Source: Phascolarctobacterium succinatutens CAG:287 (GTDB taxonomy: Bacteria > Bacillota > Negativicutes > Acidaminococcales > Acidaminococcaceae). From it: a stretch of DNA of 64,000 bases. Below, in pieces: positions 25,557-36,936 of the stretch. The stretch lies in the NCBI RefSeq assembly GCF_000434895.1, contig NZ_FR892793.1:1-64000 (forward strand), written 5' to 3'. The first letter of the stretch is position 1; every line of letters starts with the position of its first letter. The notes below the pieces were generated by a model. The model ran no database searches and had not been told where the DNA came from. It saw nothing but the letters and a program-made list of their open reading frames with translations. A program made the position numbers and the translations under genes.

Positions 25557-27782
25557 ATGACCGATACAATGCAAGGACTCAATAAACAGCAGCTTGATGC
25601 AGTACAGACTATCAACGGACCGATGCTGATTCTGGCAGGCGCAGGCAGCGGTAAGACCAAGGTGCTTACCTGCCGCATTGCCCACCTGCTGCAGCAGGGC
25701 GTGCGTCCCTATCGCATTTTAGCGATTACCTTTACTAATAAAGCCGCCGCGGAAATGCGCGAGCGTGTAGACCGTATGGCAGGCGCTGCTGCCAGAGATG
25801 TGTGGCTGTTTACCTTCCATGCCTTCTGTGCCCGCCTTTTGCGCTATGAGCTGGAAAATCTCAACGGCTATGCCAATAATTTTGCTATTTACGATACGAG
25901 TGACAGCAAAAACCTGATTAAGCAGGTGCTGAAGGAAATGAATCTGGATGAAAAGCGTTTCCCGTTGCCGGCGATTATCAGCCATATCAGCAACGCGAAA
26001 AATGCTTTACTGTTGCCTGATGCCTACGCTCGTGAGGCCTCCGGCTATTATGAGCAGCAGGTGGCAAAAATTTATGATGCTTATCAGAAAAAGCTGCAGG
26101 CCAACAACGCCGTAGACTTTGATGATTTGCTGCTGCTGGCGCTGCGTCTGCTGCAGGAAAATCCTGCGGTAAGAGAAAAATACCAGCGCAAGTTTGATTA
26201 TTTGATGGTTGACGAATATCAGGATACTAACCATGCGCAGTACCTGCTGACGAAGCTGTTGGCTGCAGGCCACAGAAACATCTGCGTTGTAGGCGATGCT
26301 GACCAGAGCATTTACGGCTGGCGCGGTGCCGACATCCAGAATATCCTTGATTTTGAAAAGGATTACCCCGATGCCAAGCTGGTAAAGCTGGAGCAGAACT
26401 ATCGCAGCACGCAGGTTATTCTGGATGCCGCCAATGCCGTTATCGACAATAACAGCGGACGCAAACCGAAAAATTTGTGGACTGCCAACGGCAATGGTTC
26501 GGAAATTGTTTACTATCAGGCGAATGATGAAAGAGATGAAGCACGCTATGTGATTGAAAATATGCAGAAGCTGCAGCTCAACGAAAGCGCCAAGCTGGGC
26601 GATATGGCAGTGCTGTACCGCACCAATGCGCAGTCGCGTGTATTCGAGGAAATGCTGATTAAAAGCGGTATCGCCTATACGATGGTCGGTGGTACGAAGT
26701 TCTACGAGCGCAAGGAAATCAAGGATGCGCTGGCTTATCTGCGTCTGATTTTCAACCCCAGTGACAGCTTGAGCCTGCTGCGTATTATCAACGTCCCGCG
26801 CCGCGGTATCGGTGATGCTACGCTGGCACGTCTGCAGGAGCATGCTAATGCTACTGGCCAGACGCTGTTTGAGGTAGTGACTAATGCAGCGGATGTTCCG
26901 GGACTTGCCAGCCGTTTTGCCGGTAAGCTGGACGAGCTGAGCGAGCTGCTTTTTGAGCTGATGGGCGAGGCCGCTGATGTGCCGGTAAAACAGCTTCTAG
27001 ATGATGTGCTGCTGAAAACCGGTTATCTGGAGGAGCTGCAAAGCAGCAAGGATCCGCAGGATGAAAGCCGTGTGGAGAACCTGAAGGAAATGCTGAGCGT
27101 AACCGAGGACTTTGCTGTCAAATGCGAGCGCAACGGCGAAGAACCGACGCTGGAAAACTTCCTGGCCGACGTAGCGCTGGTTGCCGATATTGATGATGCT
27201 GAGCTGGGTGAGGATGCAGTTACACTGATGACGCTGCATTCTGCCAAGGGCCTGGAATTCCCCAATGTCTTTTTGGTAGGTATGGAGGAGGGTATCTTCC
27301 CGCATTCCCGCACATTGATGAACGATGATGAGATTGAAGAGGAACGCCGCCTGTGCTATGTAGGCATTACGCGTGCGGAAAAGCATTTGTTCCTGAGCAA
27401 CGCCAGAACACGCACTATCTACGGCCGCACGCAGTATTATACACCGTCCCGCTTTCTGCAGGAGGTGCCGCGTAATCTGGTGCATGTGATTAAACGTCAG
27501 TCACCGCAGCGTCCGGTGATGACGCAGCAGGTGCATAAGACGAGTGCAAAAGAGGCTGCTAACTGGTTTGAGCAGCACAAGGCCAGCTTCTTCCCGAAGG
27601 AAAGCAGTGCGGCGGTCGGCTGCAGCTTCCGTGTCGGTGATAAGGTTATGCATAAAAAGTGGGGCGTAGGCACGATTGTTACTGCCAAGGCTGCCGATGA
27701 TGGCCAGGAGGTTACAGTTGCTTTTGCCGGCGGTGGTATCCGCAGCCTGCTGACGAAGTATGCTAAGCTGGAAAAGCTGTAA
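25557..27782 (+). CDS. pcrA: ATP-dependent DNA helicase PcrA/UvrD
   Basis: 741 aa superfamily 1A helicase working 3-prime to 5-prime in repair and replication-fork maintenance. Motifs are Q-motif LNKQQLDAV, Walker A GAGSGKTKVL, Ia TFTNKAAAEMRER, II VDEYQDTN, III GDADQSIYGWRGA, IV LEQNYRS, V LMTLHSAKGLEF and VI YVGITRAEKHLFL. The C-terminal tail (about 680-741) carries the Tudor-like GDKVMHKKWGVGTIV found in PcrA, which binds RNA polymerase. It starts after TGGAGG and is followed 36 bases later by ligA, a common pairing in Firmicutes. Confidence 0.97.
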   Translation: MTDTMQGLNKQQLDAVQTINGPMLILAGAGSGKTKVLTCRIAHLLQQGVRPYRILAITFTNKAAAEMRERVDRMAGAAARDVWLFTFHAFCARLLRYELENLNGYANNFAIYDTSDSKNLIKQVLKEMNLDEKRFPLPAIISHISNAKNALLLPDAYAREASGYYEQQVAKIYDAYQKKLQANNAVDFDDLLLLALRLLQENPAVREKYQRKFDYLMVDEYQDTNHAQYLLTKLLAAGHRNICVVGDADQSIYGWRGADIQNILDFEKDYPDAKLVKLEQNYRSTQVILDAANAVIDNNSGRKPKNLWTANGNGSEIVYYQANDERDEARYVIENMQKLQLNESAKLGDMAVLYRTNAQSRVFEEMLIKSGIAYTMVGGTKFYERKEIKDALAYLRLIFNPSDSLSLLRIINVPRRGIGDATLARLQEHANATGQTLFEVVTNAADVPGLASRFAGKLDELSELLFELMGEAADVPVKQLLDDVLLKTGYLEELQSSKDPQDESRVENLKEMLSVTEDFAVKCERNGEEPTLENFLADVALVADIDDAELGEDAVTLMTLHSAKGLEFPNVFLVGMEEGIFPHSRTLMNDDEIEEERRLCYVGITRAEKHLFLSNARTRTIYGRTQYYTPSRFLQEVPRNLVHVIKRQSPQRPVMTQQVHKTSAKEAANWFEQHKASFFPKESSAAVGCSFRVGDKVMHKKWGVGTIVTAKAADDGQEVTVAFAGGGIRSLLTKYAKLEKL

Positions 27783-29858
<2,076 letters not shown>

Positions 29859-29868
29859 GGCATAAAAA

Positions 29869-29904
29869 TAGCGTGGCTGCGAGCAGCGGCCACGCTTAAT
29901 TTTT
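29869..29904 (+). terminator. Bidirectional terminator between ligA and the symporter gene
   Basis: AGCGTGGC (29870-29877) pairs with GCCACGCT (29889-29896); T-rich on the plus side (TTAATTTTTT) and A-rich on the left side. Confidence 0.75.
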
Positions 29905-31463
29905 TAGTGATGATATTCGTTTTTGTGTTCCTTGGCCAAAGCGTCCCAAACAGGCAGCTGCAGGCCGGCGATTTCGGAGGTGAACGGAGTACCGTCGTTC
30001 TTTTCGAAATGCTTCCAGGCACGCAGTACATATTTAAAGCCGATATATTGCAGCGGTAAGTTGCAGTATACCATGAGGATGTTGGCGAAGTCGCTCAATT
30101 CCCAGAGTGCGCCTAAATCCATACCGGCGATGTTGGTGATAACACCGAAGGAAATAACGATGAGGCACAGTACGCGTATGGCGTTGATGAAGGACGCCTT
30201 ACTGGAAATGCGGTTAGCACACATTTCGGTGAAGGACATGAAGCCCAAGAGGCAGGTGAAGGCAAACAGGCCGAAGCAAACGCTTACAAGCAGCGTAACA
30301 ACGCTGTAAAGCATGTCACTGCCACCGGTCAGAGCGCCGCAGGAGGCTAAGAATTTATCCAGCTTGCCCATCTCGAACCAGGCATTGGCATCAGCTGTGA
30401 GCCACATGCTGCCCATGATAACGACAAAGCCGGTCAGGGTGCAGATAACGATGGTATCAAGGAATACGCCTAAAGCCTGCACACAGCCCTGCTCACAGGG
30501 GTGTGCAACCTCTGCTGCCGCTGCCGGCATGGTGATGGTACCCTGGCCTGCTTCGTTGGACATCAGGCCGCGCTTAATACCCTGGCTGAGTGCCAGACCG
30601 AAGGCACCGCCGAAAACAGCATCAGGCGCAAAGGCCTGCGTGAAAACGGAGCTGAAGAACAGCGGGATGCGCTCAAGGTTGCCGACAGTCAAGGCAATGA
30701 CGGTGAGCACATAAATAACTGCCATAACGGGAACGATGCGGTCAGTAACCTTCGTAACCTTTTTGATGCCGCCGAAGCTGATAACAGCAGTGATAACAAT
30801 AAGCACTGCAAAGGAAATCCAGTAGAGCGAGGAATTGGTGGGGATATTCACACCACTGATTTTGCTGGCGATGGCACCCACGGCGGAAATAGTGTTGAAG
30901 CCCTGCGCGGGGAAGCACAGCAGCGCATAAACGATATATAGCATGCTGAGCGCAACGCCGGCAGCGGCGGAATCGTTCAATAATTTGCGTGCGTAAAAGG
31001 GCAGGCCGCCGACATATTCGTTATCGCGCTTTTCCTTGAAAATCTGAGAAAGCGTGGATTCGGCGAAGGACGTTGCCATGCCGAAGAATGCAGAAACCCA
31101 CATCCAGAACAGCGCGCCCGGGCCGCCGATGGAAATTGCGCCGGTTACACCCAAAATATTGCCGGGGCCGACACGCATGGCGGTGGAAAGCAAAAAGGCT
31201 GTGAGTGAGGAAATACCGTTGCGCGTATGATTGCGCTGCATCAGCACCTTCACAGCGAAGATAAAGTTGTGCACCTGTACAAAGTGCAGACGGAAGGTGA
31301 AGTAAATACCTGTGCCGACCAATAAAATAATTGCCAGACTGAAGTTTCCCAGAATGGGGATAGAACTGTACCAGTCGAGATTACAGGGGAAATCCCAGAA
31401 CCAGTTGGAAACAATCTGGATTTTGGCGCAGATTGCGTTAACTGCATCAAATAAAGCTTGCAT
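29904..31463 (-). CDS. Sodium:alanine/glycine symporter (AGCS family)
   Basis: 519 aa, about 11 helices. AGCS carriers bring in alanine or glycine with sodium. Signatures are GTGIYFTFRLHFVQ near the N terminus, the conserved GPGNILGVTGAISIGGPGA (normally G-x-G-N-I-x-G-V), the WMWVSAFFGMATSFAES segment and the GLMSNEAGQGTITMPAAA signature of the family. The protein is somewhat longer than usual because of an N-terminal extension of about 30 residues. It stands alone on the minus strand; no glycine riboswitch is recognisable upstream. Confidence 0.92.
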   Translation of the reverse strand: MQALFDAVNAICAKIQIVSNWFWDFPCNLDWYSSIPILGNFSLAIILLVGTGIYFTFRLHFVQVHNFIFAVKVLMQRNHTRNGISSLTAFLLSTAMRVGPGNILGVTGAISIGGPGALFWMWVSAFFGMATSFAESTLSQIFKEKRDNEYVGGLPFYARKLLNDSAAAGVALSMLYIVYALLCFPAQGFNTISAVGAIASKISGVNIPTNSSLYWISFAVLIVITAVISFGGIKKVTKVTDRIVPVMAVIYVLTVIALTVGNLERIPLFFSSVFTQAFAPDAVFGGAFGLALSQGIKRGLMSNEAGQGTITMPAAAAEVAHPCEQGCVQALGVFLDTIVICTLTGFVVIMGSMWLTADANAWFEMGKLDKFLASCGALTGGSDMLYSVVTLLVSVCFGLFAFTCLLGFMSFTEMCANRISSKASFINAIRVLCLIVISFGVITNIAGMDLGALWELSDFANILMVYCNLPLQYIGFKYVLRAWKHFEKNDGTPFTSEIAGLQLPVWDALAKEHKNEYHH

Positions 31464-31752
31464 AAGACCTCTCTCCTATAGCTGTAAATTTATTTTGCCC
31501 TTGCGTTAAGGCGCAGCAAAGGCAGCTTCATTATCTATATCTTAACCTTTTTTATATTGCTTGGCAATGGGTGCGGGGAAGTATACAATATATGGCTGAG
31601 CCTATTTTCTCTGCAAGAAAAACTTTTTGTGTTGATTTCTCATACATAATTTACAGACAAACAGAGTGATTTGTACTATAATATAAAGTTAGATAAGTAA
31701 CATCTGCTGTCTTTCGCACAGATGTCTATATGTAATTTAGAAATGAGGGAAT

Positions 31753-33162
31753 ATGATGAAAGAGTATAATTCCGTATCAGAACCGTTTTTAGCGGATGTG
31801 CGCGCCGTAGTAGGTGACGCCAATGTATTTACCGAGCCTGAAAAGCTGGAGCAATATAAAACCGACGAGGAATATGATCCGCGCCGTTTCCGTGTGCCTG
31901 AGGCTGTTGTGCGTCCTGCCAATGCCGAAGAAATTGCCGCAGTTGTGAAGCTGTGCAATAAGTACAATGTGCCGCTGACTGTCCGCAGCGGCGGTACCAG
32001 CCTTGCCGATGGCGCAATTGCTGTCTGCGGCGGCATTGTGTTGCTCATGGAGCGCTTGAATAAAATTATCGAGATGAATACCGAAGCGATGTATGTTGTC
32101 GCCGAAGCCGGCGTGCGTACAGTTGATATTCAGAAGATGGCCAACGAAGCAGGCTATCTTTACGCAGGTGACCCCTGCAGCGCCGAAAGCTGCCTGATCG
32201 GCGGCAATCTGGCAACCAACGCCGGCGGCAACAAGGCAGTCCGCTATGGCGTTACCCGTAATCAGGTTTATAGCCTGGAGATGGTTACCCCGACCGGCGA
32301 AATCGTGGAGGTTGGCAGCCGTCTGAAAAAATGCAGCACAGGCTATTGCATGGAGCAGCTTGTAATGGGCAGCGAAGGTACTTTGGGTATTATCACCAAG
32401 GTGACTTTGAAGCTGCAGCCGATGCCTCCTTATCGCTTTGACCTGCTGGCAGTTTTTGACGACCCGTTCAAGGCTCTTGATGTAGTGCCGAAGATTATGC
32501 AGGCCGGTCTGAACCCGACGAGCATGGAATATATGGATAATTCCTATGTGCGTGCCTGCGCCGATTATATTGAATTTAAGGGCGCACCGCATTATGAGGA
32601 CGGTATTTACGTTATCATTACGGTAGAAACCTTCAGTGAGGATGAGCTGGACATGAAGATGGAGCAGCTCGACGAGCTGTGCGAGGCAGCAGGCGCCGTT
32701 GAGGTTCTGGAAGCAGATGACCGTATTTGGGCAATGCGCCGCAACTGCCAGGAATCTATCAGCCTTGTAAGCAAGGTTTCCCTGACCGACGATGTTGTTG
32801 TGCCTGTAGACCGCATTGCGCCGACCATTAAAGAAATTATGCATATCGGCAGCAAGTATCCCTTCCCGATTCCAGTAAAAATCAATGCGCATATCGGTGA
32901 CGGCAATCTGCATATCGTTCTCTGCAAATGCGATTTGGATGATGCAACCTGGGAAAAAATCGTGCATGACTTCCATGAAGAGGTTTATGCCTATGCTTAC
33001 GCTCAGGGCGGCCGCTTAGCCGGTGAGCACGGCATCGGTGCCAAGAAGCTGGCTTATATGGAAGAGTTTACGCCTGCCGGTGAGCTGGAGCTGATGCGCA
33101 GGATTAAGCTGGCTTGGGATCCGAATTTGATTTTAAATCCGGGTAAGGTGTTTAAAGCATGA
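31753..33162 (+). CDS. FAD-linked oxidase, GlcD/D-lactate dehydrogenase type (paralogue 1)
   Basis: 469 aa; the start could also be the second ATG at 31756. It is a flavoprotein that oxidises a 2-hydroxy acid such as D-lactate, glycolate or D-2-hydroxyglutarate. The N-terminal FAD-binding domain has RSGGTSLADGAI, AGDPCSAESC and LATNAGGNKAVRYG; the C-terminal domain has MEYMD, AHIGDGNLHI and GRLAGEHGIGAKK, the metal- and substrate-site motifs of the GlcD/LDH family, and the ending NPGKVF. It is the first of three tandem paralogues. No electron-transfer flavoprotein or iron-sulfur subunit gene is adjacent, so the electron acceptor is unknown. Confidence 0.88.
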   Translation: MMKEYNSVSEPFLADVRAVVGDANVFTEPEKLEQYKTDEEYDPRRFRVPEAVVRPANAEEIAAVVKLCNKYNVPLTVRSGGTSLADGAIAVCGGIVLLMERLNKIIEMNTEAMYVVAEAGVRTVDIQKMANEAGYLYAGDPCSAESCLIGGNLATNAGGNKAVRYGVTRNQVYSLEMVTPTGEIVEVGSRLKKCSTGYCMEQLVMGSEGTLGIITKVTLKLQPMPPYRFDLLAVFDDPFKALDVVPKIMQAGLNPTSMEYMDNSYVRACADYIEFKGAPHYEDGIYVIITVETFSEDELDMKMEQLDELCEAAGAVEVLEADDRIWAMRRNCQESISLVSKVSLTDDVVVPVDRIAPTIKEIMHIGSKYPFPIPVKINAHIGDGNLHIVLCKCDLDDATWEKIVHDFHEEVYAYAYAQGGRLAGEHGIGAKKLAYMEEFTPAGELELMRRIKLAWDPNLILNPGKVFKA

Positions 33163-33339
33163 AGTCTGACGAATAAGGCATCATAGACGCAAAGACCCGG
33201 TTTGTCGCAAGCTTTGCGTAGCGAAAAACCGATGGTCGTGCTAATGTCGCTTGCGACGAGCTTCATCACAGTCACCTTGACGTACGTTTAGTACGCCGGC
33301 GGTGCCTGTTCTTTGCCTCTGATACCTTCTCGTCAGCCT
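33163..33339. repeat. MITE-like palindromic element between two glcD paralogues
   Basis: Left end AGTCTGACGAATAAGGCATC (33163-33182) is an imperfect inverted match to the right end (33320-33339; its complement begins AGGCTGACGAGAAGGTATC). The similarity continues inwards, with GACGCAAAGACC on the left against GAGGCAAAGAACA on the complement of the right. The element is about 177 bp, begins one base into the glcD1 stop codon context, and carries no gene. Inner parts hold more inverted patches (GACGTACG/CGTAC). A partial relative lies at 7782. Confidence 0.6.
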
Positions 33340-33358
33340 TTAGAAAAGGTAGTGTATT

Positions 33359-34759
33359 ATGAGCAATTACAATTCTGTAACTCCTGAATTTATTGATGAA
33401 TTAAAAACGCTGTTGGGCGAAAAATATGTCAAAACCGATGCTGATACGCTCGACCGCTACAAGACGGACGAGGAGGCAGACGAGCGCTGCTTCCACCTGC
33501 CGGATGCAGTGGTAATTCCCGCCGATGCCGAAGAGATTGCCGGTGTAGTGAAGCTATGCAACAAGTATCTCATTCCGCTGACCGTGCGCGGTGGCGGTAC
33601 AGGTATCGTTGACGGCGCTATTGCCGACAAGGGCGGCGTAGTGCTGCTGATGGAACGCCTCAACAAAATTATCGAGCTGAATAAGGAAGGCTTGTACATG
33701 GTAGCACAGGCCGGTGTGCGCACGCTGGATATTCAGGCAGCGGCGAAGGCGGAGAATCTGCTTTATGCAGGTGACCCGTCGAGCAGCGACAGCTGCCAGA
33801 TCGGCGGCAACCTGGCGACAAATGCCGGCGGCATCAAGGCAGTGCGCTACGGTGTAACGCGCAATCAGGTCTACGCTGTGCAGATTGTTACGCCCTACGG
33901 CGACATTGTTGACCTGGGCTCGCCGCTGAAAAAGTGCAGCACAGGCTACTGCATGGAACAGCTTGTTATCGGCAGCGAGGGCACGCTGGGTATTATTACG
34001 CAGGTAACGCTGAAGCTGCAGCCCTTGCCTCCGTATAAAATCGATATGCTGGCAATTTTCCATGACCCGATGGCGGCAATCGGCGTTGTACCGCAGCTTG
34101 TGAAAGCAGGTATCGACCCGACAAGCATCGAATATATGGATAATCCTAATGTGCGGACAACCTCGGAATACCTTGAGTTCCCCGGTGCGCCGCATATTGA
34201 AGACGGTATTTATGTTATCATTACGATAGAAACCTTCAATGAAGATGAGCTGGACATGAAAATGGAGCAGGCCAGCGATATCTGCGAGGCCGCAGGCGCT
34301 GTTGATGTTCTGGAGGCTGATGAGCGTATCTGGTCGATGCGCCGCAACTGTCTGGAATCTGTCAGCCTTATTAGCAAGGTGTGCACGACGGATGACGTTG
34401 TTGTGCCGGTTGATGAAATGAGCGACATGATTCAGTACATCATTAAAACTGTGGCGAAATATCCCTTCCCTCTGCGCATCAACGCGCATATCGGTGACGG
34501 CAACCTGCATATCGTGCTGTGTAAGCTGGATTTGTCCGATGAGGAGTGGGAAGCCGAACTGAGCCGTTTTACGGAAGAGGTTTATACATATGCTTATGCG
34601 CATGGCGGCCGTCTTTCCGGTGAGCATGGCATTGGCAGCAAGAAGGCACACTTCTTGGAGCGCTTTACTCCTGGCGGTGAGCTGGAACTGATGAGAAAAA
34701 TAAAAAAAGCCTGGGATCCCAATAATATCCTGAATCCAGGCAAGGTTTTTAATTTATAA
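33359..34759 (+). CDS. FAD-linked oxidase, GlcD type (paralogue 2)
   Basis: 466 aa. Same two-domain build as paralogue 1: FAD-binding RGGGTGIVDGAIADKGG, AGDPSSSDSCQIGGNLATNAGG, then C-terminal AHIGDGNLHIVLCK and GRLSGEHGIGSKK, ending NPGKVFNL. It differs from its neighbours at the substrate-facing loop (AGDPSSSDSC against AGDPCSAESC), which may indicate a different hydroxy acid. The ribosome-binding site is AAGGTAG. The MITE-like element upstream probably separates or moderates its transcription from paralogue 1. Confidence 0.88.
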   Translation: MSNYNSVTPEFIDELKTLLGEKYVKTDADTLDRYKTDEEADERCFHLPDAVVIPADAEEIAGVVKLCNKYLIPLTVRGGGTGIVDGAIADKGGVVLLMERLNKIIELNKEGLYMVAQAGVRTLDIQAAAKAENLLYAGDPSSSDSCQIGGNLATNAGGIKAVRYGVTRNQVYAVQIVTPYGDIVDLGSPLKKCSTGYCMEQLVIGSEGTLGIITQVTLKLQPLPPYKIDMLAIFHDPMAAIGVVPQLVKAGIDPTSIEYMDNPNVRTTSEYLEFPGAPHIEDGIYVIITIETFNEDELDMKMEQASDICEAAGAVDVLEADERIWSMRRNCLESVSLISKVCTTDDVVVPVDEMSDMIQYIIKTVAKYPFPLRINAHIGDGNLHIVLCKLDLSDEEWEAELSRFTEEVYTYAYAHGGRLSGEHGIGSKKAHFLERFTPGGELELMRKIKKAWDPNNILNPGKVFNL

Positions 34760-34832
34760 GACTATCTCAATGGTCTGCTGTAAAACTAAAATATGTAGCA
34801 TTGTAGCTAAGTAGCAAAGGAGAGATTTTAGT

Positions 34833-36230
34833 ATGACAAAGTACAATCCCGTAACCGAAGAAGTTCTGGAGGAGCTGCGTAAAGCAGTCGGTGCAGAGCA
34901 TGTAAAAAATGATGCCGAAACTCTGGAGCGTTACAAAACCGACGAAGAGCCGGATGCTCATTACCACCATCTGCCGGAGGTAGTTGTAGCACCGGGCAGC
35001 ACCGAAGAGGTGGCTGCTGTTATGAAAATCGCCAATAAATATCTTGTACCTGTAACTCCGCGCAGTGCCGGTACCAGTGTATCCTGCGGTGCGATTCCTG
35101 TTTTCGGCGGCATTGTGCTGCTGATGGAACGCATGAACAAGATTATTAAGCTTGATGCCGATGCTATGTATATGGAGGTTGAGGCTGGTGCGCTGACCTC
35201 TGATATTCAGGCTAAGGCTAACGAAGCAGGCCTGCTGTATGCCGGTGACCCCTGCAGTGCTGACAGCTGTATGATCGGCGGCAACATTGCAACCAACGCC
35301 GGCGGCAACAAGGCTGTACGCTACGGCACTACCCGTCATCAGGTTTATTCTATCGAGGTTGTTACTCCGACAGGTGAAATCGCTGAGCTGGGCAACCGCC
35401 TGAAAAAATGCAGCACCGGCTACTGCCTCGACCAATTGGTAATGGGCAGTGAGGGTACTCTGGGTATCATCACCAAAGCAACTCTGAAGCTGTTGCCGCT
35501 GGCTCCGTATCGTCTGGATATCCTTGCAGTTTTCACCGAGGTACAGAAGGCTGTCGACCTAGTGCCTGCGCTGGTTAAGGCCGGCCTGAATCCGACAAGT
35601 GTTGAATTTATGGACAACGGCTTTGTACGTGCTGCCAGCGATTATGCAGAACAGCGTCTGCCGCATTACGAGGATGGCAGCTACGTTATCGTTACCGTGG
35701 AAACCTTTAACGAGGACGAGCTGGATATGAAGATGGAGCAGCTTGACGAAATCTGTACTGCCTGCGGTGCAACCGACGTTGTTGAAGCAGACGAGCGCGT
35801 ATGGAAGGTGCGCCGCAGCTGTCTGGAAGGCTCCAAGGCTTTGAGCAAGGTATCTACCTCTGATGACCTTGTTGTACCTATCGACAAAATCGCTGTCTGC
35901 CTGAACCACCTGATGGAGGTTTCCAAGCAATTTGATTTCGAATGCATGTGCCTGGCTCACGCAGGTGACGGTAACCTGCATTTCAACTGCCTGAAGATGG
36001 ATATGACCGACGAAGAATGGGAAAAACAGCTCGCAGAGTTCCACAAAATCTGCTACGCATATGTTTATAGCCTTGGCGGCCGTCTTTCCGGCGAGCATGG
36101 TATCGGTGCGAAAAAGATTGACGCACTGGCAGCTTATTGCGACCCGGTAGAAATGTCTATCATGAAGACTATTAAACGCGCTATGGACCCGAACAATATC
36201 CTGAATCCGGGCAAGCTTATCCGTGCCTGA
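34833..36230 (+). CDS. FAD-linked oxidase, GlcD type (paralogue 3)
   Basis: 465 aa, with a strong AAAGGAGAG ribosome-binding site. Motifs include PRSAGTSVSCGAIPVFGG, AGDPCSADSCMIGGN, LAHAGDGNLHFNCLK and GRLSGEHGIGAKK. The metal-site segment reads AHAGDGNLH rather than AHIGDGNLH and is followed by FNCLKMD instead of IVLCK, so this is the most divergent copy. Codon choice is strongly optimised, suggesting it is the most highly expressed of the three. The cluster ends at a strong terminator. Confidence 0.88.
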   Translation: MTKYNPVTEEVLEELRKAVGAEHVKNDAETLERYKTDEEPDAHYHHLPEVVVAPGSTEEVAAVMKIANKYLVPVTPRSAGTSVSCGAIPVFGGIVLLMERMNKIIKLDADAMYMEVEAGALTSDIQAKANEAGLLYAGDPCSADSCMIGGNIATNAGGNKAVRYGTTRHQVYSIEVVTPTGEIAELGNRLKKCSTGYCLDQLVMGSEGTLGIITKATLKLLPLAPYRLDILAVFTEVQKAVDLVPALVKAGLNPTSVEFMDNGFVRAASDYAEQRLPHYEDGSYVIVTVETFNEDELDMKMEQLDEICTACGATDVVEADERVWKVRRSCLEGSKALSKVSTSDDLVVPIDKIAVCLNHLMEVSKQFDFECMCLAHAGDGNLHFNCLKMDMTDEEWEKQLAEFHKICYAYVYSLGGRLSGEHGIGAKKIDALAAYCDPVEMSIMKTIKRAMDPNNILNPGKLIRA

Positions 36231-36269
36231 TTCTTTTTGAGCACTGCTGAATAATTTTAATATAGCGTC

Positions 36270-36307
36270 CGACGTACTCTTATATGCAAGAGTACGTCGC
36301 TTTTTTT
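36270..36307 (+). terminator. Terminator after the glcD cluster
   Basis: CGACGTACTCT (36270-36280) pairs perfectly with AGAGTACGTCG (36289-36299), followed by C and seven T. Confidence 0.9.
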
Positions 36308-36482
36308 ATTTACAATATTCCTCGCCTACATTATAAATGTTGCCAACTTGATAGAGGCAGAGTTAAATAAATTGCCGAAAATTAAAAAACTATTGCTTGT
36401 AAAATACGTATATGTTATAATGCTGTCTGTATAAATTTAATTAGGAATAATGAATATATATTATGAAAAGGTGAGGATGATG

Positions 36483-36791
36483 ATGAATATGACAGAGGAA
36501 TACAATCGCTTGATAGGCAAGCGTGTAAAAATGCAGCGCATTTCCGCTAAGGTATCTCAGACAAAATTGGCGAAAGAGTTGGGGGTAACTCAGACGCATT
36601 TAAGCAATATCGAAAACGGACGCGCGGGTTTGACAATACCCAATCTGATTAAGCTGCATCAGATTTTGGAATGTCCTATCAGTTCTTTTTTTGTGGATAT
36701 CGAAGGGGAAAAGGAAGCTGATAACAGCAGCGATATAACTCTGGAAAATGTTATGGAGCTGGCAAGACTCCTGAAAAAGGCACGTGCCTGA
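36483..36791 (+). CDS. XRE-family transcriptional regulator
   Basis: 102 aa if the ATG at 36483 is used; several in-frame ATGs (36477, 36480, 36489) follow AAGGTGAGG, so the exact start is uncertain. The N-terminal helix-turn-helix is KRVKMQRISAKVSQTKLAKE and LGVTQTHLSNIENGRAGLT, a Cro/C1-type domain, leading to PNLIKLHQILECPISSFF. A short acidic tail follows. Targets are unknown; it is a single gene between two terminators. Confidence 0.88.
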   Translation: MNMTEEYNRLIGKRVKMQRISAKVSQTKLAKELGVTQTHLSNIENGRAGLTIPNLIKLHQILECPISSFFVDIEGEKEADNSSDITLENVMELARLLKKARA

Positions 36792-36794
36792 AAC

Positions 36795-36827
36795 AAAAAG
36801 CAAAGTCATTTTATGGCTTTGCTTTTT
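36795..36827 (+). terminator. Terminator after the XRE gene
   Basis: AAAAAGCAAAG (36795-36805) pairs perfectly with CTTTGCTTTTT (36817-36827). Confidence 0.8.
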
Positions 36828-36936
36828 GCTTTTGCTGTGGCAGTATTTTTAGGAAAGCTGTTTTTTACTCAGGCAGGAATTTCGGGATTCATGGCGAACT
36901 ATCCATATATTACATATTTTTTAAAGGAGCAATTAG

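Noticed and set aside
31464..31700. Glycine riboswitch before the AGCS symporter
   Set aside because: The tandem aptamer signatures were not recognisable on the minus strand.
33054..33275. Minus-strand 73-aa reading frame across the end of glcD1 and the MITE-like element
   Set aside because: It overlaps a clear gene and a palindromic repeat, has no ribosome-binding site I trust, and its composition follows the repeat.
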